From NCBI GenBank assembly GCA_028673005.1, contig CM054115.1, positions 189,104,548-189,168,547 of the forward strand: a stretch of DNA of 64,000 bases. The letters are read 5' to 3'. The position numbers and the translations under genes were made by a program. Every line of letters starts with the position of its first letter. The first letter of the stretch is position 1. A model generated the notes under the pieces. The model saw only the letters and a list, made by a program, of their open reading frames with translations. It made no database searches and had not been told where the DNA came from. This document shows positions 32,843 through 43,501 of the stretch, piece after piece. This stretch comes from Tanypteryx hageni (taxonomy: Eukaryota; Arthropoda; Insecta; Odonata; Petaluridae).

Positions 32843-34286
32843 TCAAAACTTTGACACAAAATTGTTTGTTACATATACATCTTACTATATTATAACAGCA
32901 CTACCTTGTCTATCGCAAATTGTGTCAAAATTATTTCTTACTTTCGGTTGAACTAAAAAGCTTAAATTTTACTAAATCACTCTTATTGGCTTACAAACAA
33001 AGGAAAATTTACGAAAATGGGAAGTTTTAAATTTAAATTACCAAAAGACTAGAAAATCCGATAAATGACCATAAGATTAACATTGAAACATTGTTGCTGT
33101 CAAGCACCCTTCTAAAGAGGACTTTCGGATGGAATTTGTCGTTCAATCTCGGCATTTACTCGGTAGATCACGGGTTAAATAAATCGCGGCAGGTCAGTCC
33201 GATTTTGATGAAACATTAATTACAATACTCGGCGTGAGTTTCTGCATGTGAAAAATGTGCAGTTGTCTAACATAAGTGGTTGGGTTCAATGACAGAATAG
33301 TTTTCATTCTCCAATTGATTAACACGTAAAAGAGTGTATGACATGTTTGGTTTGATTTTTAAATTACTTATAATTGTCGTAGAAGTAAGAAACTGCGACC
33401 ACAGTATGTGCAAATTATCGGGAATTTATTTTCTTACCATAGATTTCCAAATACGATTCGAATTGACCAAGAAAATTGTTTTAAAGAGGAAAATTTAAAT
33501 ATTTTTAAAATAAAATATTTAGATGAAAATAACAACCAGCACTGTTGCCAAACTAATAAAATTATATAGGACCATATTGGGAAATTGGAGGAAGATGGGT
33601 CTATGGGGCAAAGGAAGTAAAAGTGAGAAGGAATGGGAGAGAGAGAAGAGACAAATTGTGGGAGGGAGGGAATGGGGAAAGTGGAAGTTTGGGTAAGCGG
33701 AGGTGTTGGTGGGAGGTATGGAGGGATATATGGAAGTAGAGAGAGAGAGGGGGAGAGATATGAAGAGAGGGTGGTTAGAGAGGGATAGGAATGGGAGGAA
33801 TGGAGAGAGAAGTCAGAAAATAGGGCTAAATAAAATTTTCTACCTTAAATAGATGCCGAAAGAGAAGGTTCAGGGTTGCGGTGCCAGCATTAGCATACTC
33901 TAAATGCAGAGCACCAAGGAGGCCAATGGCTAAACGTCTCTTACGATAGACTGAATGATGACGCATAGTCTTTCTATGTTATAACCTCACTACCCTGTAT
34001 AACGCAAATTATGCAAAAATTACTTCTTATTTCCTGATGAGATAGAGAGCTGAAATTTTTATGACTGATAGTTCATGACTTATAAACAAAGGAAACATTG
34101 GGAAATATTTCGTTGAACAACCAGCTTTGTTGATGTATTTGTAAAGTTTTAATGGACTGTATTGGGAAAATGGAGCAAGACGAGAGTATGATGAAAGGAG
34201 AGAGTGAAGAATGGAAGGAAGGAGAGAGAGAGAGAAGAGAGAATAAGGGAAAGCTGATATTTGGGTAGGCTGGAGGTTTTAGGGGA
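32843..34286. repeat. pyrimidine-rich dispersed repeat, right-arm copy
   Basis: Mirror of 8707-10150; purine-rich on the plus strand here. Confidence 0.5.
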
Positions 34287-36342
34287 CAGACAGACAGACA
34301 GACAAACGACTTTATTAGGGCGAAATTGAGACTATGTAGTCCCTTCTTACATTTAACCCTTTCGTCAGATAAGTAATTACAACATTTACAAAATAAGAGG
34401 AATTAATTACATACAGATATTAACAAAATACAAATTAATTACAAGTTAATATATTTGTTAGTAGATAACAGAGCATTACCAAAGAATGTTAGTTTTGTGG
34501 GTCATAAAAAACTGTGTATCGGTTATGTTTTAACACAGAAAAATTCCCACTGCGGAAAACACCTACGAAGAGAAGAGAGGTGTAAAAAACTCCGAAAATT
34601 CCTAAATAGTTCAGGGGAAGGAAAAGAAAAAAAAATCAATTATATGAGAAACAGAGAGAGAAAAAAACATTCATAAATACAAACATATGTACATACATTT
34701 ATATCCATATGAGGGAGGGGGGTGAGAGGGGAACAGGGATTGTAGGGTAAGATATGCCTGGGAGATTACATCGTCATTATGATACAGGAAAAATAAATTA
34801 AATAAAATTATAAATTTATGCCTAATAAGCGCATTCTTGTGACAACCTGAAAGAAAAGATAGAGTGTGGTTCAATGCATGGGAAGTGAGAGAAAATACTT
34901 GTAATACAAGCGTTTAAAAGTGCTTAGAGATAGAGAGTTTTTTATTAACGTTGGAAGGCGATTCCAGAGTTTACAAGCAGTGACAGTAAAGGATTTGTTG
35001 TAAATTTCTGTTCTATGAAGTGGAGTTAGTAGTTTATCACATCCTCTGGTATTGCAATGGTGAACTGTATTAATGGTGACAAAATTAGATGAAAGATAAC
35101 AAGGGATGTTGCTATTTAGAATTTGATACAATAGAGAGAGAAGGTGAAGGTTTCTTCGGGAATCAAGTTTTAGCCAGGAGAGTCGACGGAAGTATTCTGA
35201 GACATGGTCAGATTTTTTAAGATTAAATATGAATCTGGTGCAGGCGTTATGAGAACGTTGTAGCTTAATGGCGAGTTCCTTTGATAAGTCCTGATATACA
35301 ACATCACAATAATCGAAGTGAGGAAAAATTAGGGAGGTCACTAGCTGCATTTTTAGTGACGAGGGAAGAATGTTAATGAGAGGCCTTAGAGTGTGTAAGG
35401 AGGAGTTTACCGTCTTGCAGATTTTTATTATATGATTATTCCAGGTGAGAGTTTCATTAATTAGAATCCCGAGATTTTTTACGATTTTGCAATAGGGTAT
35501 AACTGAGCCGTTCAAAGACAGAGGAACTGATTCTGCAAGGTTTATAGATGCCAGTAGTTTCGGATAACCGATTAAAATGGCTTGAGATTTCAAGGGGTTT
35601 ATGGTGAGAAAATTATCGTAGCTCCATTCTTGAAGTTGGGCCAAGTCATGATTTATGTTAGCTATGGAAAGAGATAAGTTATTGGGTTTTGTGTCTAAGT
35701 AGATTTGGAGATCATCGGCGTACAAATGATGCTTGGAGTAAGTTAAGTATTGAGAACAATCATTTATGAATAAAGAGAACAATAGAGGACCTAAAATTGA
35801 GCCCTGCGGTACGCCTTGGTTAACATTAAGCCGAGAGGACGAGGAATCGTTGTAGATGACTTGCTGGGAACGGTTGCTAAGGTACGAAGAGAACCACTCT
35901 ATTGAAGGTGAAGAGAATCTCATGCAGCGGAGTTTTGCTAGGAGTATGTCTTTGTCTACTGAGTCAAACGCTTTACTAAAATCAAGCAATATTAGTACCG
36001 TGAGTTTTCTGTCATCCATGTGTCTGCGTATATCATCAGTTATTTTAATTAGCGCGGTGGTGGTGCTATGAGACTTCCGAAAGCCAGATTGATGGGGGTC
36101 AAGTAGATGATTAATGTCGAGGAAATCTGCTACCTGTTCGTGTGCAAGTCGCTCCAGGGCTTTTGATAAAGTGGGAAGAAAGCTAATAGGTCGATAGTCA
36201 TTGTTTGCGGTGAGAGATTTCTTAGGAATTAGGCGGACTAACGCGTGTTTCCATTGCGCTGGGAATTTTCCCTGTAATAAAGAGTGGTTGAAAATGTTAG
36301 TAAGTACGGGGAGTAATAGATGTATTAATTTGTTTATAATAA
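34287..36342 (-). mobile_element. 5'-truncated LINE family B, right-arm copy
   Basis: Mirror of 6651-8706, with the (GACA)n tail at about 34287-34303. Confidence 0.85.
34871..36340 (-). CDS. partial LINE family-B reverse transcriptase, right-arm copy
   Basis: The translation from the internal ATG at 36019 is identical over all 382 residues to the left-arm copy, and the frame is again open back to the truncation point. Perfect protein identity across the arms is one more sign that the inverted duplication is very young or is kept uniform by gene conversion. It has FSKAFDSVD and YADD but no endonuclease. Confidence 0.85.
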   Translation of the reverse strand: MINKLIHLLLPVLTNIFNHSLLQGKFPAQWKHALVRLIPKKSLTANNDYRPISFLPTLSKALERLAHEQVADFLDINHLLDPHQSGFRKSHSTTTALIKITDDIRRHMDDRKLTVLILLDFSKAFDSVDKDILLAKLRCMRFSSPSIEWFSSYLSNRSQQVIYNDSSSSRLNVNQGVPQGSILGPLLFSLFINDCSQYLTYSKHHLYADDLQIYLDTKPNNLSLSIANINHDLAQLQEWSYDNFLTINPLKSQAILIGYPKLLASINLAESVPLSLNGSVIPYCKIVKNLGILINETLTWNNHIIKICKTVNSSLHTLRPLINILPSSLKMQLVTSLIFPHFDYCDVVYQDLSKELAIKLQRSHNACTRFIFNLKKSDHVSEYFRRLSWLKLDSRRNLHLLSLLYQILNSNIPCYLSSNFVTINTVHHCNTRGCDKLLTPLHRTEIYNKSFTVTACKLWNRLPTLIKNSLSLSTFKRLYYKYFLSLPMH

Positions 36343-36921
36343 AGGGAGGGAGGGAATGAGAGATACCGGGAGGTGGAGAGAGGGAAAGAGATGGAAAGAG
36401 GGTGGTAAGATAGGTAGGGGTATGAGAGTAAGGGAATGAGAAGCCCTAAAATAGGGGGAAATGTATTTTTCTACCTTGAATATATGCTTGGCAACGCCTT
36501 CATGTATTCATGACGTTGGCCTCGTTTAAAAGTCTGATTCTAGAATCATTTAAGGTTTACGTTCGCGTACAATAGGAAAATCGGCGTCTTTCGCTAGTCG
36601 CCATTCTTTTTTTATAGAAATGCGACTTCCAGGCACTTGCACATCTTTATTGAAGATATACAGTATTCCTGCTACGGAAACAATCACGTTTTTCACATAA
36701 ATAACACTACGAGGAAGCAAGTGAGGGGAATATTGCAGAGAACTTTTTTTTAAAGCATTTCTATTTGCCAACGAAAATTATCATAAATGAATATTATTTT
36801 CCTGTAAAAAAGCAACCAAACTTTTAGAGTAAAAAATTATATATTTAAATATATAAATATCGCGGAATCGAACCCGGGAACTTTATTTTGCGAATCCGAT
36901 GCGATATCTACTACACAGATG
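36343..36921 (-). repeat. block H, outer half, right-arm copy
   Basis: Mirror of 6072-6650. It ends at the hAT target duplication CACAGATG (36914-36921). Confidence 0.7.
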
Positions 36922-37255
36922 CAGAGGCATACCTAGGTTTTTTACGCCCTTGGCAAGTCCATGGCTCCGCGCCTTTTAATTGTGACAATTTTGGTAATTG
37001 GTAAAATCGTAATAAATAATAATGTTTTATAATTATATTATTATGTTATTATAAAACATATAATTAGTTTGTACATTTATATACATCAAATCGGTTTTAG
37101 CTTTGTTCAACAGATTATTTGTAGCTGTGAGAGAACTAAGAAACACTTGGTACATAAAGTTACAGATTCATAGATAGAAACCAAGTAATTCTAGGAACAA
37201 AAAATAATTCTATAAACATAAAAATATTCTAGGAACATAAATTTATTCGAGTACT

Positions 37256-39735
37256 TTAAAGCTTGATTTTTCTTGCTTTATCGTTCTCAAAACTAGTTAT
37301 GATTTCATCGAAATCTATACGACTAACCAGTTCATGCTCAATGGAAAGGAGACACAGAGATGATGTGCGTTCTTGTCCCAATGTCGATCTCAAATAATTC
37401 TTAACAAGTTTTAACTTACTAAAACTCCTTTCAGCCGTGGCCACAGTTGCTGGCATAGTAAGAAATATTCTAATAGCTAGTTCAATGCTCGGGTAGGTTT
37501 CTCGCAATTCCCATTTAGCCAATTCATTTACAATATCTAGATGATATATATTATTGGGGTTTTTGTACTGTAGTAGTTCAGTAATTTGGTGTTTAAAGCA
37601 TTTTATTTCAATTTTAAATTGGTGGTGATTTATTTCTGTGTATTTTTCTGTCAATAAAATGGCCCTCGATTATAAATCCGCGCTTGTCATTGAATGAAAT
37701 GAAATTAAAGTTCTCTGCAATGTTTTTAAGAGATTCAAATCTTACATTTAACTGCGTTATAACAGAATCAATTACAGAGAAACAAGTATTTTTTACTGTA
37801 TCAAATTTCACTGATTCGTCTTCAGCAAGCTCACCTGACATTTTCTTCCGTTTTGGCTTTCTTTTTTCAGTTGGGTCTATTTTCATGTTTTTACAAACGT
37901 CCTCGATTTTAATAAAAATATCGTGGATCTCGTTATTTCTAAGATCTTTCAAAGCCTCTATAAGCCCTTTAATTAATATGGACGATCTATAAACATCCTG
38001 ATCTTTTTTGCAATTATAAAGTGACTTTATTTAACCTTACTAGTATCAAGTACCACAGGTTTAAAAAGGCAACAAACTTGTAGCTATTAACTTGACGGTG
38101 CAATGATTTAGCAAGAGATAATGTGTCGCCAAGTAAATGATCACCTTTCATCTCTCCCAAGATTAAAATAATTTGTTAGAGTTGCTCATATACGGCACTA
38201 ACAGCTTCTACTTTTGAACACCATCTGGTGTCGCTGTGTCTTTTCAAACAAATTTTAATTACTGATGATAGTTTTTGCCATCTGTTAGTGGACGAAGAAA
38301 AGAAATTGTATAACGACTGTATATTTCCAAAAAATGTTACAATATCTGTATTAACGCTAGCCGCATGTACGCCTACGAAATTTAGAGTATGTGCACAACA
38401 TGCAGTATACCGAGCACGGGGATTCTCGTTTTGGATTTTGGCTTGAACACCTTGATACTTTCCTGACATATTAGCGCCATTATCGTAGCCTTGAACACGA
38501 ATATTTTCAATTAATAGACCATCTTGAATAAGTTTTCCTTAATATAAGATGCAATGCCTTGTCCCGTTTTTTCTGTTGTATTTATGAAATCGATGAACCT
38601 CTCCTCAATTGTATATTTCCCTTCAGAAAATTTTACATAACGAATAATTTCTGTTAAATAATCTTTGTGTGATACATCTGGAGTGCTGTCTAATATTATA
38701 CTATAATACTTAGCCATTTGAATTTCTTCTATTATTTTACAGCGTGTTTTTGATGCCAAAATATCAATAAATTCATTTTGAATTATTGGCGATAAATAAA
38801 TATAATGGTGTTTAATATGAGATTCAAGAAGATTTTTCATCTCAAAATCAAATTGGCTAACAAATTTTATCAAATTTAAAAATATACCACAACCTTTTTC
38901 TTCGAAATTACTACCGTGTCCACGAAATGCCAGGTTATTTTCTCCGCAGAACAATATACATTTTAATATTATTTTCAAAATATGACGCCATTTCGATATT
39001 TCATTATTCAGTGCTGCTTGTGCAAGGTCATCAATCAGTCCCCCTTTTTGAAGACCTTTTTCTAAAACTTTCCATTTCGTAAAATTATTTGTGTTGTAAT
39101 GAATTCTCATTAATTACAACGGATGGATTTAGATGTTTCCAGTCCTTAAATCCTTCTGGGTTACAAAAAGAAACATTATTTGTGTCAGATATAAATAAAA
39201 GGCAAGTAAAACAATATATTGCGTCTTTGTTTCTACAGTAAAATAACCATTTCCTCTCTTGTTTTTCTAAGCCTATATTCTTAAACTTCCATGAATTTTT
39301 GAAACACCGGCCACCAGTGACGGGATATGAATTCAACAATACATGCTCCGGACCGTGTAGAACTAAAAGAGATCTATTTTTTTGGAATTAAGATTCCACG
39401 TGGTTGGGTCATTAAAATTCACAGATTCTTGTTCCTTATTAGTATCATTGCAACCACCATTTTCTTTTGCTAACTGTTCGTCTTCTTTCTTCCGATTTTC
39501 GAACTCATTCAAAATAACATCAACATTTTTGGAATTTTCTTCGACTACAATCCCAACACTATCATTTGCGTCATTCTCATGCGAACTTTGTTCATCCTGG
39601 TTCTGAGCTTCAGATTTAAAGTTACTTATATTAAGCCAGTTTTGTAAATTAGCTGAATATTTTTTTGCACTCTCTACTTTTTCAGTCGATTTATACAGTA
39701 CTCATGTCCGCTTTTTTTCTTTGGTGGCATATCTA
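37256..39735 (-). pseudogene. hAT-family transposase (TTF zinc finger / DUF4371 / dimerisation), decayed
   Basis: Pieces of one protein lie in order on the minus strand in shifting frames. A lysine-rich start (39735 down) and acidic linker are followed by a TTF-type region (about 39339-39085; RKWLFYCRNKDAIYCFTCLLF region, Cys-rich). Then comes a DUF4371-like section (39110-38511; YYSIILDSTPDVSHKDYLTE), the ARYTACCAHTLNFVGVHA stretch (38469-38176), a linker (37952-37614) and the hAT dimerisation domain (37654-37256; PATVATAERSFSKLKLVKNY). At least four frame changes or stops separate them, so it is inactive. Only the last 25 codons are duplicated in the left arm. Confidence 0.85.
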
Positions 39736-41299
39736 AAATTTATAAGGGTTTAATTTTGGTTTATTTATTTTATAATTTTGTTGGCGCTTGTCTGTATTTT
39801 GGATTTTTAATTTAACAAATTTTAAAAAATCCCAAAATAAAGACAAAATCAAAAATATATATAAATTTTATCACATGACAAAAATAAATTTATATTCTAA
39901 GATAGATAGGACTACTGATAGCTTATATGATGTTTTCGGAAAGTTTGTCATTAGAGGCTTTGTTATCCGGATTGATGGGTACAAAGCCATCCTGCTGTTG
40001 TTAGATATTTTGGGTCATAGCACCAGATAGTAAATTACAGCTAGAGATACGCTGACTCTAAATGGCAAATAACAAATATAATATAAAATGTATCGTCTGC
40101 ATTTCAAATTAAATAAAAGCTGTGATTGAAAAGTTCGTAGTGTTTCTGCTGCTGATTACTGCGTGAAGCTAGATTGGTGGTTTTCGGAGGACAGAAAGAC
40201 TGTTTTATACTGAACAAAACTCCATTCATTGCTTCTTCCTCTGGCGTTTCAGTTTGGTCGCTTCCCCGGATTTTAGCTTGTGGAAAATGAATGAAAAGTT
40301 GAAACAAAGAGTTAGCATCAAATTTTGCCTCAAAACAGGTTAATAGGCTGCGGAGACTGCTGACATTGGCTTTCAGGGACAATTCTTTTGACAAGAGAAG
40401 GATTTTTAAGTGTGTGCCAAATTTAAAGATGGCCGAGAATTTATCGAAGACGATTCCCGTTCTGGTCATCCATCCAACTCCGTAACCGATGATAACGTCG
40501 TCCGGGTTCCAAATCTCGTGTTCAGCGATCGTCGATTGACAAATTCGCTCGAATGTGATGACAATGCTGTTAGTACTTTTTTTAATCCTCTAGTGTCGTT
40601 CCCTTCCCTAAGGACTGCATAACCTTACAGAGGTGGGAGGGTTTGTGTACTCTTATGAACCAAAGAGCTATGCCGGTGGGAGATAATTCTCCTGGTAGGA
40701 CCATCCAAGCCGTAAAGGTCTGAGGGGAAGAGTCAGACTAAGAAGCAGTCTTGGGGGTTTTACATCCCCCTGTGCAAGGGCAGCAGCTTGCACAGTACCT
40801 CTGTAGGTGGTGATCATGTGGATCTGAACAGCTACAGATGGGTAATCACTCTGTGAAACTGCGATGAGGAAAGCAAGGGGAAACTAAATCATTATATATC
40901 CCATGATAGCCTGAAAAGCTGCAAATACCTCTATGGATCTCTCTGGGGTAAAATATTCCGGAGGTAAAATAGCCCCCCAATCGGATCTCCGGGTGGGGAC
41001 TACCCTAGGGGATGCACAGAGGAAATATAACATTAATAGGAAAGCAAGTGGTATGCTCGCTGAGAGTCCCGATTTTTGATTGGCTATCTGATTAGTACTA
41101 TCAAAATTCACGCACTACGTGCTTACGAGTGATTTTTGCGATTGTCATTTGTTTGCGGAATGCCCCGAGTGAGGCTTTGCTGTGAATTGCGACTTTTCGC
41201 TGTTTTTTTGGGTCGTGGCTGCGAAGGGAAGGCTAACTTAGTCCCTTCTTATCACTTGGCAGTCTCCGAGCTGCTTGAACTAGCCGCCTGGGCTAGTTC

Positions 41300-41656
41300 T
41301 TGCTGGTCGTGGCCCTGAAAAGGGCCTCTCCCATATTTTTGGCCAACATGGCCATGGACCTTACCAGGTCAACGGTGTCGGCTGCCCTTCAAGAAGGGGG
41401 CCTCCATGCTTCTCGGTCGTGTCCGCTTAGCGGCTCGTCTCTGGGGACTCCGGCAAGGCCGGAGAAAGCTCTTGACAGCCCGAGCGGGCTTATTGGTTCG
41501 GCTGCCCTTGACGAAGGGAGCCTCCAAATCGGCCGGGTCGAGCCGCCCAGCGGCTTCGGAAAAGTCACCCCGCAAGGGTTAAAGGACTTGGCTATATCGG
41601 CTCCAGTTGCTGCCGCCCTGGAGGCCGAAGAAGCAAATCCTAAAACTAAGCGGTGA
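41300..41656 (+). pseudogene. probable N-terminal part of Jockey ORF1, cut off by a TGA
   Basis: This open stretch is in the same frame as ORF1 and is separated from it by a single TGA at 41654-41656. It contains two diverged units of about 118 bp (TCGGCTGCCCTTNANGAAGG at about 41379 and 41497), translating to AALQEGGL and AALDEGSL. Read through, ORF1 would start near 41348 (MAMDLTRS) and be about 100 codons longer. The TGA may be a disabling mutation, or the natural start may lie after it. Confidence 0.5.
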
Positions 41657-41683
41657 AAATCTGCACGGGCCTCTACTGGAGGC

Positions 41684-43501
41684 GTGCAAAATAACAGCCC
41701 TGCTCCCCTTCTGGCGAAGGGAAATGTCGCCGTCGTCGGCGCCTCTGTCCCCCTGGATGGTGTGGAGGATATTCTGCCCTCCTCCGCATCGGGCTTGGGG
41801 GCAACGGGGGCTTCGAGTGTGGCTGGGGAAAACGGCCCTTTGCAGGGCCATAAATCCACAGCCCCAGAGGCGATGGAGGCCACGGAGGGTGCCCGTGGCA
41901 AACGAAAAATAGCGGCTAAGAAGGACGTTGGCCCCGCTGACGCCATGTTAGCCGACCGCTCGGCATCTATCCTCGCCTCGTCCGACGAGGATAGCCCTGA
42001 CCAAGAGGGAGGGTTCACGGAGGTTACCCGCCGCAGGGCAAAGAGGAAGAAGACTTCCTCTAATGCTAACGGCGGGGCCGGTGGAAAGGCCCAACAGAAA
42101 GGTCAGGCCGGAAATAATTCCGGCAAAGGAGCTAGGACACGGTTGCGCGTATCACCGATAGTGGTGTACGGCATCGTGTCGCATAAGGTCATCGCCAATG
42201 AACTGAGTAAGGTCATTGGCGATGACTATGAGCTGGAGGTCCGTCGGGCCTCCACCAGAGTGGTGGTCCATTCGGCGGAGCACCACAGGGCTGCAACAAA
42301 GGTGCTGGACGACGCTGGCGTCCAGTATCACACTCAGCTCCTGGAGTCGGTGCAGGGGATGCGCATTCTCCTGAAGGGAGTTGGGCGTGGCTATACGGCG
42401 GAGGACGTGTCGGCGGACCTGACTGCGAAGGGGTTCGTGGTCAGGACCGTCCGGCAAATGACGGCGATGGAGGACGGCAAAAGGGTCCTCATTGGTCGCT
42501 TCGTCGTCAACGTGGAGAGGACTCCCAGAGCTCCTCTCCCAAATGACATCAAAAAGGTTTGCCGGTGCTCGATTCAAGTCGAGCACTTCCGCGGCAGTCG
42601 CGGGCCGCTGACATGCTTTAATTGCCAGCGGTTCGGCCACATGTCGCATGCGTGCCGATGCGACACCAAATGTTTCAAGTTTGCGGGTCCGCACAAGGGA
42701 GCTGACTGCCCCAAGCGACCCGACGAGCCTGCCAAATGTGCCAATTGCGAAGGCGACCATCCGTCCTCGTACAAGGAATGCCCTGCATACCTTGTGGCGC
42801 TCGAAAGGTACGAGGAGGGCCAAAAGAAGAAGGTGCCGAAACCGGCACCCAAATCTACGCCGGCTCTGATCAATGCCAAGTCGGCTCCTGCGGTGAAGGC
42901 GACCGCCACGCGGTCCTACTCCACCGCGGTCAAGGGACCGACTCCTTCGGCCCCTGCCCCTGTGCAGGTTCAGCGGCCCGCTGCTGCACCTGCCCCAGCT
43001 CCCGCCCCTTCTTCTTCGGGGTCGCCCTCTGTGGCGCCACCTGTCGCTCTCCCCGAGCAACGGGAGCAGGCGACTCCTCCCTCCAAGACCTTCCTGAGGA
43101 AGCAAAGGAGGAGGGCCGCCCAAGAACAGGCGCAGAGAGATAAGCAGATGGCCGAATCGGTCATGGAAGTGGAGAGTGTGGCCGTCGCAGACGGCCCCGC
43201 CACGACCACGACCCCCATGGCCGAACCGCCCAAAAAGACTGCCGCGAGGACGGCCCCCGCCGTCCACACTGCGGAAGTGGTGCCTCCGCCTAGGGGTGCT
43301 GCACCACCCAAGACTCGTCTGCCTCGTAATGTCGAGCCAGAGGTAACTGGGTCCGAAGAGGACCCAGACTTCTGGACCACGGTGGCAATGATCTGTAGGT
43401 CGTTGAGGAGATACATCTCTTCGACCTCTGGACGACTCCTTCTCTCGCTACTGGAGGAGTTGGTAAAGGAGCGCTCCTCGTCACCTAATAATGGCGACTA
43501 G
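41684..43501 (+). CDS. Jockey-type LINE ORF1 (gag-like nucleic-acid-binding protein)
   Basis: 605 codons, no interruption after 41684. A charged N-terminal half is followed by an RRM-like PRE_C2HC-type region. Then come three closely spaced zinc knuckles at about 42610-42795: CFNCQRFGHMSHAC is a classic CX2CX4HX4C, the second (CDTKCFKFAG..DC) has lost a Cys (F in its place), and the third is CANCEGDHPSSYKEC. The C-terminal third is Pro/Ala-rich and low complexity. Such proteins coat LINE RNA. The end overlaps the ORF2 start by 11 bp (ATG inside, TAG last), a layout that fits coupled termination and reinitiation. Confidence 0.85.
   Translation: MQNNSPAPLLAKGNVAVVGASVPLDGVEDILPSSASGLGATGASSVAGENGPLQGHKSTAPEAMEATEGARGKRKIAAKKDVGPADAMLADRSASILASSDEDSPDQEGGFTEVTRRRAKRKKTSSNANGGAGGKAQQKGQAGNNSGKGARTRLRVSPIVVYGIVSHKVIANELSKVIGDDYELEVRRASTRVVVHSAEHHRAATKVLDDAGVQYHTQLLESVQGMRILLKGVGRGYTAEDVSADLTAKGFVVRTVRQMTAMEDGKRVLIGRFVVNVERTPRAPLPNDIKKVCRCSIQVEHFRGSRGPLTCFNCQRFGHMSHACRCDTKCFKFAGPHKGADCPKRPDEPAKCANCEGDHPSSYKECPAYLVALERYEEGQKKKVPKPAPKSTPALINAKSAPAVKATATRSYSTAVKGPTPSAPAPVQVQRPAAAPAPAPAPSSSGSPSVAPPVALPEQREQATPPSKTFLRKQRRRAAQEQAQRDKQMAESVMEVESVAVADGPATTTTPMAEPPKKTAARTAPAVHTAEVVPPPRGAAPPKTRLPRNVEPEVTGSEEDPDFWTTVAMICRSLRRYISSTSGRLLLSLLEELVKERSSSPNNGD

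Larger units (their letters stand above)
24323..37331 (-). repeat. right arm of giant inverted repeat
   Basis: Reverse complement of 5662-18658. On this side the sequence continues without a break past 37331 through the rest of the hAT transposase gene, so this arm keeps its natural flank. Confidence 0.95.

Noticed and set aside
5662..37331. Palindrome as a simple fold-back sequencing artefact
   Set aside because: Not fully excluded, but a 5.66-kb unique spacer, several arm differences and a 12-bp microsatellite difference are not what a single-molecule fold-back normally gives.
42152..43267. A 371-codon frame on the minus strand opposite Jockey ORF1
   Set aside because: A shadow frame caused by high GC content; ORF1 on the plus strand has zinc knuckles and fits the element layout.
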